Assembly: GCA_948567375.1 (NCBI GenBank)
Contig: OX419758.1
Span: 45,275,473-45,339,472, forward strand
DNA from: Lunularia cruciata
Lineage: Eukaryota; Streptophyta; Marchantiopsida; Lunulariales; Lunulariaceae
Direction: 5' to 3'
Length of the DNA stretch: 64,000 nucleotides
The position numbers and the translations under genes are program-made. Numbering within the stretch: position 1 is the stretch's first letter; each line of letters begins with the position of its first letter. Under the pieces are notes generated by a model that saw only the letters and a list, made by a program, of their open reading frames with translations, had not been told where the DNA came from and did no database searches. Of the stretch, positions 25,370-36,807 are shown one piece after another.

Positions 25370-25767
25370 GAAATACTCAAATCAGTCCGCAAGCAGAAAC
25401 TGTCTTCCAAAGATAGCTCGTCTTGGTGACTGCTGAAAATTTCAGACGAGCAACATCACACCATTTTGTTCGTACATCTCGTAGGGAACGACAACTCAAC
25501 TCATTGACATACAGTCCAAAGACTGTTTTTAAAACCGTACAGTAACTAACCTTTTTTGAGCTCTGTATCGAAGTTGCTAGATCTTTGAAAAAAGAACAAG
25601 AACAGATATTAAAAAAATGCCCTGAAACCTATTAAGCATAAGTTCTAAGACTGGCCTATGGACTTGGAAAGTTGAAATAGTTGTCACACCGGGCCCTCTC
25701 AAGGTTCTAAAGCAAAAAGGGATTTTCCAGGCAAAAACCCTTCATTTTCTGAAGTACCAAACTAGCA

Positions 25768-25945
25768 TTTGATGAATCCGCGTATACAGTATTCACATTC
25801 AGATAACGAAAGAAGAAGTCACAGAACTAAAATGCGACCGCGAGTGATAGCAAGAAGGTTTGATGAATCCGCGTATATACACATCTTGATAACGAAAGAA
25901 GAAGTGAAAGAACTAAAATGCGACAGCGTGTTATAGCAAGAAGGA
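25768..25945. repeat. Two-copy tandem repeat (about 90 bp)
   Basis: 25768-25858 and 25859-25945 both start tttgatgaatccgcgtat, share gataacgaaagaagaag and end gatagcaagaagg or tatagcaagaagg. It lies just before the second copy of repeat family X. Confidence 0.8.
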
Positions 25946-28741
25946 CGGGAAGAACCCAATCCTTATAAGTAAAGGGGTAAAATGGGGCTAAGTCACAATA
26001 GTATCTTGAAGAGGAATCTGCACTACAACCCTAAGATATCTAAGCTATGCAAATCATCTAGTCTACAACCAATTGGAGCATCAGATGAAGCGTCACCTAC
26101 TGTGATTGTTCTCCTGTGTACCGCATGAGCTAATGGACAAACTTTGTCTGAAATATGCAGTGAAATATGAGAGTGATAGTGATACCCTAATGTCTCAAAT
26201 GATATGCACACGTCCATTTCCTGACAAAGGTGTCAAATGTTGGATCCATTGCTCCATATAAATCCAAGGCTAGAGGAACAAAGAGGTGACCTCACTGCAT
26301 ACTCCTATACTTGGAGATCTTGCTTGTTGCCACTCCACTCACTGCCCATCCTAGAGGATGGGTGATCACTCCCTTCAACACTGCATCACATATAGTGTCT
26401 ATGACCACATCATTCGCTATTGTCACCTAGTCACCTAGTCTCCATTGATTTGTGTCAACTGCAAAGCATACAAACGCTCCCTCCAAGCAAGGTGTCCACT
26501 CGCTCATGCCATGGAAACCCTATATCCTTTGTCCTCCAACAAGACACCATGTCATATGAATTGTTCTTGCATCTAGTGTAGAACTACATTCATAAGTGAG
26601 AGAGCCTAACTACCCAAAAATGCTACAAGTGTTATTTCCTCTCTATATAGTAGGTCTACTCCTCACACGAGGTTGGTAGAGATGTTTGTCTACATGTCAA
26701 ATCCCTGATCACACACTCAAATGTCCTTGGTCTAATGATATCACCAAATACACTCATAATCCTCCTATCAAATACTCTCAAATGTGATAAGAAGGTCATA
26801 GAAAGAAGAATTGTGCAAAGAAAGTAGGTCGGTCAACTTGCAATACTAGAGGAGAGTATACTAAATTCCACCTATGAATATCTTAGTAGAGGGAGGTCAT
26901 CCACATTAAGAATATCCTCCGCAAGGGTTGCGTTTAGGAAGCATATGACAAAATCCTTTAATCTTATTGGCACTCCAAGAATAAATAGACCATATGTAGA
27001 TGTAATACACCCCTCTAGAAGTTGGAGGTGAGTAGATATACCTAAAGGAGACTATGAGCTACACTTTGACACCTTGATTCTCAAGCCTACAAATGACGCT
27101 TGGTAGTCAAGTGGTCAGAGGCCAACCTAATTTGATCTATAGTGCCCACTATGTATGATCGCCACCAAGGAAGGAAAAGCACAACCTTGCATGGCCAAAG
27201 TAGTATATAAAAGTGCTCTAAAACAAGCCATGGAAAATACATGTCTCCTTAAAGGATCTCCTTATCATGTATCAGTGACAAACTTCAAGACAATGACTCC
27301 CTCTTATGAGAAGCCATGTTAGTAATAAAAGGAAGAACGAGAGCCGTAGAAAGACCACACAAAAGTAACAAGACTTGCCAAGGATCCACTGCAATTCCTA
27401 AGCTCTCTAAAGATAGATGCATGTGAGACACTATTAATATTGTTCTCAACATCCACCTATAGAACAACCCACTCTAGGTGGATATCTAGGAGTGCTTTGA
27501 TGCCTAAAGCATAGTCTCACAACCTCCAAGTGTAGCAATTAAAAACTGATGTGGATTGAGGTGTTGGTGGAGTGAGAATGATGTTGAAGACGATGGTACC
27601 GCTAACCATATGCAAAAAGACCTCTCCAATAGCAATTGGTCTAATGCTTCTCTTTCCCTTCTCCATTGTAAGAAGTATACTAACATCTAACACTTGACTG
27701 ATTGATGTAGGAATCTTTATGCTTGCTATTATTGCAACCACTTGAAATAGCTCAATAAAACCACTAAAGGGATCATCAAGTTGGAATCAATCTCTAATAT
27801 GCTCATATACCATCCATGACAAACCTCTTGGGAAGAGGAATGGCACGGTGTGCATAAAGTAGTCTATCAAGACATAAAAGCTACTCAGACTAATAGTCTA
27901 AGATATTTAGTGGTACTCCCTCTCTTGCAACAAGATGTAATAAGTGTAAGGAAGAGATAGTCTCATCAATAGGACTAGCCATAGACAAAGGATCTAGGGT
28001 TCATATTGCTCTACTATACTCCATTGCTTGACCCAACATCTTACACCATCGTAGTTGAGTAGAATATGTAGTATCATGTGGTTGAACTTGTTTCTTATGA
28101 CATGCAACCCATACAAATTCCTCTTGTAGGGTGCTCCAATTTGTTGCTCAAAATCTATGAAACCTAATAGCCACTTCTCTCTATCCTGCATGCACCTTTC
28201 AAGTGTAATGAAGACACCATTAAGGGAGTAATAGGAATAAGAACTATGCTAACTCATCAAAGGGATCACAAGCCAATTGATCAAGTGGTAAGCAAAAAGC
28301 CTATCTAGACTCATCATGGAGTGTAAGGGAAAGCCTATAGAAGAGGCATATACAAGGAAAACTCATCTCAAATAACCCAAAAATATAGATGTTTGAGATG
28401 TTAAGTACTTCCACAACTCAAATGGTCTCACATGGAGGTCAACAAAGAGATAAACAAAGCATGTGTAATCTTGAGTTTAACGATCTTGATGTGGTTGCTC
28501 ACCTTACATGAGCATCCCAAGTGGTCAAATCATAGTCATTATGCATCTTTCTCACAAGAGTCTTTACCTCTTGCATGGTAAAGAGTTGGCGACACACCGA
28601 GCAAGGTGTATCTTGAGCCCCTCTAAATGGCCTTACATGGGGAAGTGAAACCATAGTTAGCACAAGAATAATGATAGTAATATATACTGCTATTCTCCAT
28701 AGCTCCTCATACCAACATAACCACAACCCACTCACATCCTA
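25930..28741. repeat. Dispersed repeat family X, copy 2, left part
   Basis: Collinear in patches with 20040-20900 and 2210-4200. The copy is broken at 28741 by an LTR retrotransposon and resumes at 38048 after the target-site duplication TCCTA. There is no intact frame, so the class is unknown. Confidence 0.55.
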
Positions 28742-29234
28742 TGTAAAAGACCAGGAGTGAAATGGAAGAATGGAAGGTCAGAGTGAAAGATCACATTGGG
28801 ACTCTTGAATGAGTGGAACTCTGAATGCCTAGTGCGAGCTTGGGTTTTGGTATTTATATAGAAGTATATAAGGCTCTTGAGAAGCTTCTTAAGAAGCTTC
28901 CCAAAAGCTGCTTTCTTAGAGTGCAAGCCAAGTTAACCAAGAAGGTTCTCAAAAACTTCTTTCTAGAAGCCATCTACTTTGCGTGCAAGTTAAGCTAATT
29001 AGGAAGTTTCTCATGAAAATTTATTCTAGAAGTCACCTACTTGGCATGGAAGTTAAGCTTCCCAAGAATCTACCTCCTAGAAGTCACCACATGGCATGCA
29101 CATTATCCAATACTTGGGAGGTATCAAGTAGCTTCCTAGATGTTTCTAAAATATTCTTATAATTCTTGGCTAAATTGGCTTATTTACTACTTTGTTAGTC
29201 CAACAAAATTGTCAATAAATTCAGTATTGTTGCA
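28742..29234 (-). repeat. 3' LTR of the outer element
   Basis: 493 bp; on the minus strand it begins TGCAACAATACTGAA and ends GTCTTTTACA. It contains TATA-like tatttatata near 28852 and GAAgcTTC pairs near 28875-28900. It is more diverged from the other LTRs than the inner pair are from each other. Confidence 0.85.
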
Positions 29235-29313
29235 TATTATCCCATTGTTAGTTGGTGATATTCTTGTTACCATGGAAGTTTCAAACTCTTAGATAGCCAT
29301 TTTTGCATTTTTC

Positions 29314-29646
29314 AGATGAAAAAAAGGCTCCTAAATGGCATCATGAAGGAGATGCACTTTCCAAAGGACCTTATACTCAGTATATTGTTAGCGGCCACGT
29401 TGAATATGGCAACATGGAAGGATATGATCAACTTCATACTCCTCATGATCATTGATAGGGAGTGGAGGAGAGGGGAAGGGAGGGGAGGAAGAGGGGTTGG
29501 ACACAAGAGGTGAAGGAAGATGGATTAGAAACAAAGGGTTTCAACTTGGAAATATGAAAGACAAGGTGGATTCTCATATGACAAGGCAAGGCAAGGCAAT
29601 AAGCAACATGAGAAATAATTTGGGTGATATCAATGGACCTATCCAA
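29314..29646 (-). pseudogene. Integrase C-terminus and chromodomain remnant
   Basis: On the minus strand the frame includes VAYCLALPCHMRIHLVFHIS and KLKPF, the usual end of a gypsy integrase, and then, after stops, EYEVDHIL, TEYKVLWK and a broken W-EP region, the layout of a chromodomain. This places the outer element among the chromoviruses. Stop codons interrupt it. Confidence 0.7.
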
Positions 29647-29796
29647 TTAGGAGCAAGTTTAAAAACTTGGGTATCAAGTGGGAGGTGTAGGTTACTAGAA
29701 GGAATCATGACCTTCTCATCAAGTTGAAAGATAAGATCATGGCATTGTTGGTCTATGCATTGTTTTTGATAATTTTGAGCAACAAGGAGATGAGAT

Positions 29797-30640
29797 TTGG
29801 CTTATTGTAGGGATTGTGGTCAAGAAGGTGGAAGTAGAAAGGAAATGAGATGGAGGAGAAGCAAGGAGAGAATCTGGAACAAATGGGTTTTGGCCAAAAT
29901 TAAAGAAGAATGGAGAGAATTTGGTGCTTGCTTGTTTGGAATTATTGTAGGTAACTCAATAGTTGCAAGACATTCATTCTAGTTGGTATGGTGAACATTG
30001 ATAAAGGTATGAAGTATATCTTCTAAGGTGCAATTTGCACATTCGGTTTGTTTGAGGATGATAGACCATGGAAAAAGAAAGCTTGGTGCTGAATATCTGA
30101 AAGAATGCTTGCTAAATGTTTTTGGTAAATCAAGGATTAAAGTCAAAGATGAGTAAAAAATGCATTCCATAATGCTTAAAGACATTGTTGAAGTAAATTT
30201 TGGCCAACTTTGGAGCATCCATTGTATCAAAGATTGGTGCCAAATGGATTTGCTTACTCAACTTATCCACAAACACCATAATTGTTGTATGACTTTGCTT
30301 TGTCTTGGGCAAGGAGGTGATCAGATCTAAGCTCATGTATTCCCATTGAGTAGATGGGATGGGAAGGGGTTGAAGGAGTCCACTTGGTTTCTAGTTGTTG
30401 GAATTGTTGCATTGGCAGCTCTCACAAGATCAAATAAACTCTTGAGCATCTTGTACCATGTTGGGCTACCACCATTGGTGTTGTAGGGTACCCAAGGTCT
30501 TGTCCATGTCCATGTGACCAGCGACTGATAAGTCATGGGCTTCTTGAAGGCACACAAGTCATAGATCTCCCTTGGCTAGAACATAGATCTTGTTCTCACA
30601 TAATAGAAGGCCGTCCTTGAAGGAGAAGGTGTTTTATTCC
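29797..30640 (-). pseudogene. Integrase fragment of the outer element
   Basis: Minus-strand frames contain MSLDLITSLPKTKQSHTTIM and VFVDKLSKQIHLAPIFDTMD, the start of the integrase core with its first catalytic Asp, followed by several stops. Upstream sequence (to 30640) is the zinc-binding part. The coding region is cut at 30653 by the nested element and continues beyond 36807. Confidence 0.75.
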
Positions 30641-30653
30641 TTGTCATGTGATG

Positions 30654-31053
30654 TGTAAAAGACTAAGCCCGAGGAGAGAAATAAGAGAATGGAAACTCAC
30701 ATTGAGACACTTGAATGTGAGAAAAATCCAAATGCCTAGCATGAGCTTTGGCTTTGGTATTTATAGGTAGCATACAAGGCCCTTGAGAAGCTTCTTGAGA
30801 AGCTTCTCAAGAAGCTTCCTTTAGCCATTTTCTTAGAGTTCAAACCACGTTCACCAGGAAGCTTCTCAAGAAGCTGCCTACTTGGCATGCAAGCTAAGCT
30901 AGTCTAGCATCTACTTGCTTGGGTTGCAAGTTAAGCTAGTTGAGAAGCTTCCTAAGAAGCTTTCTAGATGCTTCTTGAATATTCTGGGCTAATTGGCTTA
31001 TTCTCTACTTCATTAGCCTTACTAACTATGTTGTTAAACTCCATATTGTTACA
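30654..31053 (-). repeat. 3' LTR of the nested element
   Basis: 400 bp; on the minus strand it begins TGTAACAATATGGAGTTT and ends GTCTTTTACA. The TATA-like tatttata is near 30763-30770. GAAgcTTC palindromes are stacked at 30787-30817. The purine-rich stretch ggaggaata lies just before it (plus-strand 31054-31065). Confidence 0.9.
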
Positions 31054-31207
31054 TATTCCTCCAAGGAGTTGGGATGTCCTTGTTGCTGTTGTCCTTGAGA
31101 TGGAGGACAAGCAAGAAGAGAATCTAGAACAATCGGATCTTGGCCAAAATTGAGAAAGAAAAGAGAAAATCTGGTGCTTGCTTGTTTGGAATTGTTATAG
31201 GAAAATT

Positions 31208-32105
31208 CTACAACTGCAAGACATTCATCCTAATTGGTATGGTGGACATTGACAAAGGTACGCAACATATCTTCCAAGGTATGATTTGCACATTTGGTTT
31301 GTCTATCAGTTTGAGGATGATAGGCCATGGACAAAGCAAGCTTGGTGCCAAGTATATGGAAGAGTGCTTGCCAAAACTTCCCAGTGAATCAAAGATCATT
31401 GTCTGAGATGCGTACACATGGCATCTCATGATGCTTGAAGACATTGTCAAAGTAGATTTGCACTAAGGTTGGAACATCCATGGTATCAAAGGTTGGTGCC
31501 AAGTGGATTTGCTTACTAAGCTTATCCAAAAACACCACAATTGTTGTGTGTCCTTGCTTTGTCTTGGGCAAGGATATGATGAGATCCAAACTCACATGTT
31601 CCCATCGAGCGAATAGAATGAGGAGTGGTTGAAGGGGTCCACTTGGCTTCTGGTTGCTGGCCTTGTTGCATTGGCAGCTTTCACACAATTGGACAAACTC
31701 TTGAACATATCGTGTCATGTTGGGCCACCACTATTGGCATTGGAGGGTACCCAAGGTCTTGTCCACATCCATGTGACCAACTATTGGTAAATCATGGGCT
31801 TCTTGAAGATGCACAAGTTGGAGATCACCTTTGGCTAGAACATAGATCCGGTCCTCATGGAATAGAAGGTCTTCCTTGAAGGAGAAGGTGTTGTACTCCT
31901 TGTCACATGTTGTAAGATGACCATTTATCATTTGGAAGAAGGGATCTTGAGCTGACCAAAACTCATTTTGGACCTTGGAATCAATTGCCACCGTTGTAAT
32001 TGCCATCATGACGAGAGGAAGAGGCTTCAAATTAGGTTGTTGTGATAGAGCATCAAGGGTGACATGGTACCAACCTGGTTTGTACCCAAGTTTGATGTCA
32101 AACAA
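31208..32105 (-). pseudogene. Integrase of the nested element
   Basis: Minus-strand frames show the zinc-binding region (VHLQEAHDLPIVGH, then CESCQC) and the integrase core (WEHVSLDLIISLPKTKQGHT, later ISDND with the second catalytic Asp). Stops interrupt it at about 31388 and 31730. The C-terminal and chromodomain part seen in the outer element is absent here: only about 150 bp separate the end of the core from the 3' LTR. Confidence 0.85.
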
Positions 32106-32301
32106 CTGGAATTGCTACTCCCATTGATGATGTAAACTCTTCATGTGTTCCACGTGTAAGGTCTGCAACAATGGTTTGTGATCAGTTTGCATGATCACTA
32201 AACTTGTTTCTCCAAGAGATAATGCCTCCATTCTTTGGTGGCATATACCATTGCAAGTTGTTTTGATCTCAAGCAGAGTAATTTCTTTCAGCTGTATTTA
32301 G

Positions 32302-32950
32302 TCAACAAGACACAAAGGCAATGGAATGTAGTCCATTTAGGAATTCTTGTTGCAACACTACTCCAATTGCAAAGTTAGAAGCATCAAAATCAACCTCACA
32401 AGGTAGTTGAGGATTATATGGTTGAAGGATGGGTCTTGAAGACACCAAATGTTGCAACTTATGGAATGCTTCTTTGTGCTTGGTGGTCCATTGGAAGCTC
32501 AAGTTCTTCTCCAAGAGGTCAATCAATGGTGCAACCACATGAGCATAATAATGGATGAACCGTCGGTGAAAATTGGCCAATCCATTAAATGCCTGTACTT
32601 CTATAACATCAATAGGCCAATCAGTAATGGCCTTGATTTTCTCCTCTTTCATCTTGATCCCCTCCAATGAGATCTTGTGACCCAAGAAGGTGACTTCCTT
32701 CTACCAAAAGGTACACTTATTGAGTCCACGGTAATCAATACAGAAATGAAATCCTCTATCCTTCTTTGGAACAAATAGTACTGGTGATCTCCAAGGAGAA
32801 GTACTATGTTGTATGAAGTCCTTCTCCAATAACTCTATAAGTGTTGTTCACAACTCCTCCAACTCCTTTGGTGAGAGCCGATAGATTGGTGTACTCATTG
32901 GAGTACTCCTTGGCAATAACTCAATCTTGAAGGGCATATCATGATCAAAG
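32302..32950 (-). pseudogene. RNase H and end of reverse transcriptase, core deleted
   Basis: The frame contains TFLGHKIS-type connection sequence, LANFHRRFIHYYAHVVAPL and RNase H start VDFDASNFAIGVVLQQ. Just upstream (about 32715) IDYRGLNK is joined directly to CTFW, so the reverse transcriptase section holding the catalytic DD motif is missing. The shared LNK/NK at the joint suggests microhomology. Confidence 0.8.
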
Positions 32951-33110
32951 GGTAATCCTCTTGGCAGATCATCCAGAAACACATCCGTACACTCCTAAAC
33001 TATCTGATCAACCATTGCTTGATGAGGCTCTTGGCCCTCCTCAGATTGTCCTTGTGCAATTGGCTTGATCTATACTGCAAATATAGACTTATCTTCCTCC
33101 AAAGCTTGCT

Positions 33111-33703
33111 CTATGGCTGCTTCACTACAAACTTCCCATTTAGGGACTCATTTTTCTTCAAAGCTTGCTCCATGGCTACTTTCATGGTAAACTTCCCATC
33201 TTGGGACTCATACTCCTTCAAGGCTTGCTCTATGGCTACCTTCTCGACAAACTTCTCATCTTGGGACTGAGTATTTTTAGGTGTCTTACTCAAAGGTGCC
33301 AAACAACCTAATTGGAAATTCCTACCTTGGTGCTCTACTTGAATTTGTTGTCGGGTACAATCAAATTGAACCTTATGATGTTCAAGCCAAGGTATTCCTA
33401 GAATGACATTGTAGTGTAGAGTTGTACTATAAACCTCATACACTCCAAATACTCCTTCTCAATCTTGAAGGTAACATGATGCAAGATACGGAATGCATAA
33501 TCCTTTCTACCATCCGCCATCATCAATCTACTTCCAATTACTGGCTTGATAGGAATACTCAATTCATTTTTTACTTGCATAGACATGCAATTCTCTAAAC
33601 TTCCAAAATCAACCAAAATCCTACAAGTCCAATTAGATATTGTACCTTGCAAGTGAAGCAAACTTGCACAGGTCGAGCCTTCAATCCCATTAGAACTAAT
33701 CAA
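33111..33703 (-). pseudogene. Second retropepsin-type protease and spacer repeats
   Basis: The frame has CRILVDFGSLENCMS, where the usual protease active site D-S/T-G reads DFG, and YNVILGIPWLEHHKVQFDC, the usual C-terminal end of the RVP domain. It is followed by a peptide repeat of about 22 residues (SQDEKFVEKVAIEQALKEYE and two variants; 66-bp DNA unit, 33111-33270). A frame break lies between 33443 and 33398. Confidence 0.75.
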
Positions 33704-33794
33704 GCTCCCAATAGGCGGCTCAAAATCTCCTATTGGGATTCTTGGTTTCCTTGATCATTCCTTTCCACAAACTCTATCTGGGCAACTTGTCAAG

Positions 33795-33875
33795 GTCACC
33801 CATTCTTGAGTGGACATTTGGCAATACGATGTCCCAATTGGCAACAATAAAAACAACCACCATTTTGTCACAATT
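33795..33875 (-). pseudogene. Second gag zinc knuckle
   Basis: The minus strand encodes CFYCCQLGHRIAKCP, a CCHC knuckle (C-x2-C-x4-H-x4-C). It directly follows, in transcription order, the broken reverse transcriptase at 33881-34312, and so marks the recombination joint near 33895. The equivalent in the first copy (35285-35330) has lost its first cysteines. Confidence 0.7.
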
Positions 33876-33880
33876 TCTCT

Positions 33881-34400
33881 CTATTTGCAATGCCAAATGG
33901 TCTCCGTTAAGATATCATCTAAGAACACCACCACATACCAATCCAATACTCCATCTAACATCCAATGCATCTGATCCATGAAGACTACTAGAGCATTAGT
34001 GAGCTCAAAAGATAGAAATCTCCACTCAAAATGCCCATACCTTGTGCAAAAGGCAGTCTTTTGCACATCCTTCCTATCAATAGAGATGTGCGAATAGTCG
34101 TTCTGAAGATACAACTTGGAAAAGTATTGTGCTACACTCAATTGACCAAGAAAGTCATCAATCCAAGGCAAGGGATATGCATTCTTCATTGTTTGCTTAT
34201 TGAGCCCACGGTAATCAATACAAAAACAAAGTCCTCCATCCTTCTTCAAAACAAATAATACCGGTGCTTCCCAAGGAGAGGTACTATGTTGTATGAAGTC
34301 ATTCTCTAACAACTTTGTAAGTGTTGTTCAAAACTCCTCCAACTCCTTTGGTGAGAGCCAATAGATTGGTCTACTCACTAGAGTACTCCCTAACAATAAC
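33881..34400 (-). pseudogene. Reverse transcriptase N-terminal half
   Basis: Open minus-strand frame of 143 residues with [43 protein letters not shown] and the catalytic FLDDIL. The frame then runs into the gag/zinc-knuckle sequence, so the connection, RNase H and integrase domains are not in line with it. Confidence 0.85.
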
Positions 34401-34440
34401 TTGATCTTCAAGCGGATACCACAATTGGAGGGTAATCCCT

Positions 34441-35200
34441 TTGGCAGATCATCTAGAAACATGTTTGCAAACTCCTAAACTATATGATCAATCATTGCTT
34501 GATGAGGCTCTTGGACCTCCTTGTGCAATTGGTTTGATCTACATCGCAAATACATACTTATCTTCCTCTAAAGCTTGCTCTATGGCTGCTTCACTAACAA
34601 ACTTCCGATCTAGGGACTCATCTCTCTTCAAAGCTTACTCCATGGTTGCCTTCTTGGCAAACTTCCCATCTTGGGACTCATCTCTCTTCAAGGCTTTCTC
34701 TATGGCTACCTTCTCGACAAACTTCCTATCTTGGGATTAACTATTCTTAGGTGTCTTACTTAGAGGTGCCAGACAACCTAATCAAAAATTCCTACCTTGG
34801 TGTTGTACTTGAATTTGTCGTTGGGTCCAATCAAATTGAACCTTATGATGTTCAAGCCAAGGTAGACATAAAATGATATAATAGTGTAGAGGTGCCACTA
34901 CAAACCTCATACACTACAAATAATCCTTCTCAATCTTGAAGGTAACAAGATGCAAGGTACGGAATGCAAAACCCTTTCTACCATCCGCCATCATCAATCT
35001 ACTTCCAATTACTAGCTTGAAAGGAATACCCAATTCCTTTGCTAATTGCATAGACATGCAATTCTCTAAACTTCTAGAATCAACCAAAATCCTACAACCC
35101 CAATTAGATATTGTACCTTGCAAGTGAAGCAAACTTGCATAGGTCAAGCCTTCAATCTCATTGGAAATAATCAAGCTCCCAATAGGTGGCTTGAAATCTC
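34441..35200 (-). pseudogene. First retropepsin-type protease and spacer repeats
   Basis: The frame at 34914-35174 has CRILVDSRSLENCMS, again without a standard D-S/T-G. The spacer at 34560-34740 repeats the 66-bp unit seen in the second copy. It is colinear with 33111-33703 but diverged, with separate stops. Confidence 0.75.
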
Positions 35201-35284
35201 CTATTGAGATCTCTTGCTTCCTTGATCATTTCGCTCCATAAACTCCATCTGGGCAACTTGTCAAGGTTGTACATCCTTGAGTGG

Positions 35285-36250
35285 ACATTTAGCAATGCAA
35301 TGTCCTAGTTGGCGATAGTAAAAAAAACCACCATTTTGTCATATTTTCTCTTTATCTATAGTGCCAAGTGGTCTTTGTTGAATGACATCAATCTCCATTG
35401 GTGTCGGTCTCTCCACCCGTGTCTAGTGTATTGGTAGGTTTTGTGGAAGTCAAGGTCAAGACCAAGTTTTTGCAACCAAGGAATCAAAACATTCGGCCAA
35501 CCGTATGGCTTCCTCCAAGTGTTGTGGCTCTCATTGAGTTACCTCTAATTTGGTACTTGACTTCAAGCCCCTCACAAATTGATCTAGAGCTCCACTTTCT
35601 AGTATATCTAGAATTTATATGATGGTGTTCTAGAATTGTGTGATGTAATTTCTTACAAAGCCAATCTGTTTCAACTTTGCCAACCTACCTCATGCAGCTT
35701 GTGTGGTATTTATATCTTGGAACCAACTAATTATTGTATTTTGTAATTCTTCCCATGTCAAGATTGGTGCAACAATTTGTCGTTCAGCTTGCTCCACTTG
35801 GAATCTCCACCATAGCTTTGCTACTCCATCCAATTGGCTAGAAGCCAAGAGAATCTATTTTTGTTCATCATGCAGATTAGTAGCTTCAAAATAACATTCA
35901 CAGTCAAACAAAAAATTCTCCACTACACTTGGGAGATTCTTTCCTTCAAATACTTTAGGTTTGTGGAATTGGATTTAATCTTCTCCTTCTCAAACTGGTA
36001 CTCTCTCTATGTGCTCTTGCCATTAAAGATCTTGTTCATCCAACAATCAAGTAAGGTGCTCAATTTGTTGTTGCATAGCAAGGATAACATCGAGCATTTC
36101 CACCATGGTTGCTACTCTATCACGCCACCCCTAATCTATCTAATTTATCAATACATAGAAGCAGCACATCCACTATTCTCCATAAGTTACAACTGGAAGC
36201 ACCAAGGGTTCCTCAAATATGGTGATCATATGCAAAAAATCTTGTCCAAA
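35285..36250 (-). pseudogene. Gag remnant
   Basis: Minus-strand frames broken by stops contain FQVEQAERQIVAPILTWEEL, LAKLKQIGFVRNYI and ALDQFVRGLK, the pattern of a Retrotrans_gag domain, and end in a degenerate zinc knuckle (QLGHCIAKC). No intact protein. Confidence 0.65.
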
Positions 36251-36364
36251 GTGTGAGGTGATGAATTGTGTGAAACAATACTTGGGTAGTACTTGGATGC
36301 AAAAATCCTAATGGTTTGGTAGAAGTGGATTTGGTGGTCCATAAATTCCATCCATCCCATTCTT

Positions 36365-36376
36365 GCTTTGATACCA
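36365..36376 (-). other. Primer-binding site for initiator tRNA-Met
   Basis: One base inside the 5' LTR the minus strand reads TGGTATCAAAGC, one mismatch from TGGTATCAGAGC, the common plant LTR-element primer site complementary to initiator tRNA-Met. This fixes the orientation and marks 36378-36802 as the 5' LTR. Confidence 0.85.
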
Positions 36377-36377
36377 A

Positions 36378-36802
36378 TGTAAAAGACCAAGCCCTAGGAG
36401 AGAAATCAGAGAATGGAAACTCACATTGAGACACTTGAATGTGGGAAAACTCCAAATGCTTAGCATGTGCTTTGGCTTTGGTATTTATAGGTAACATACA
36501 AGACCCTTTAGAACCTTCTCAAGAAGCTTCTTTGAGAAACTTTCTTAGAGTGCAAGCCAAGTTCACCAGGAAGCTTCTCAAGAAGCTTCCTTCTAGAAGC
36601 TGCCTACTTGGCATGTAAGCTAAGCTAGTTGGAAGCTTCTAGAAGCTTCTTTCTAGAAGCTACCTACTTGGGATGCAAGTAAAGCTAGTCAAGAAGCTTC
36701 CCAAGAAGCTTCCTAGATGCTTCTAGAATATTTTGGGCTAATTGGCTTATTCTTTACTTTGTTTGCCTTACTAACTACGTCACTTAACTCCATATTGTTA
36801 CA
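36378..36802 (-). repeat. 5' LTR of the nested element with heat-shock-element-like array
   Basis: 425 bp, TG...CA ends. GAAGCTTCTAGAAGCTTC at 36632-36649 (four phased GAA/TTC units), followed by TTCTAGAA at 36651-36658. The TATA-like element is at 36482-36489 on the minus strand, about 145 bp downstream of the array. Confidence 0.9.
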
Positions 36803-36807
36803 TGATG

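Larger units (their letters stand above)
30654..36802 (-). mobile_element. Nested Ty3/gypsy element, recombinant and defective
   Basis: Complete from LTR to LTR (6149 bp), flanked by the 5-bp duplication TGATG (30649-30653 and 36803-36807); the outer element's integrase/RNase H region runs into it on both sides. Minus-strand order: 5' LTR, primer-binding site, gag, protease, spacer repeats, reverse transcriptase, then a second gag zinc knuckle, second protease, second spacer, reverse transcriptase with its core deleted, RNase H, integrase, 3' LTR. The doubled gag-end/protease/spacer block suggests a template switch or recombination between two copies. All frames are broken, so it is not autonomous. 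Confidence 0.92.
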
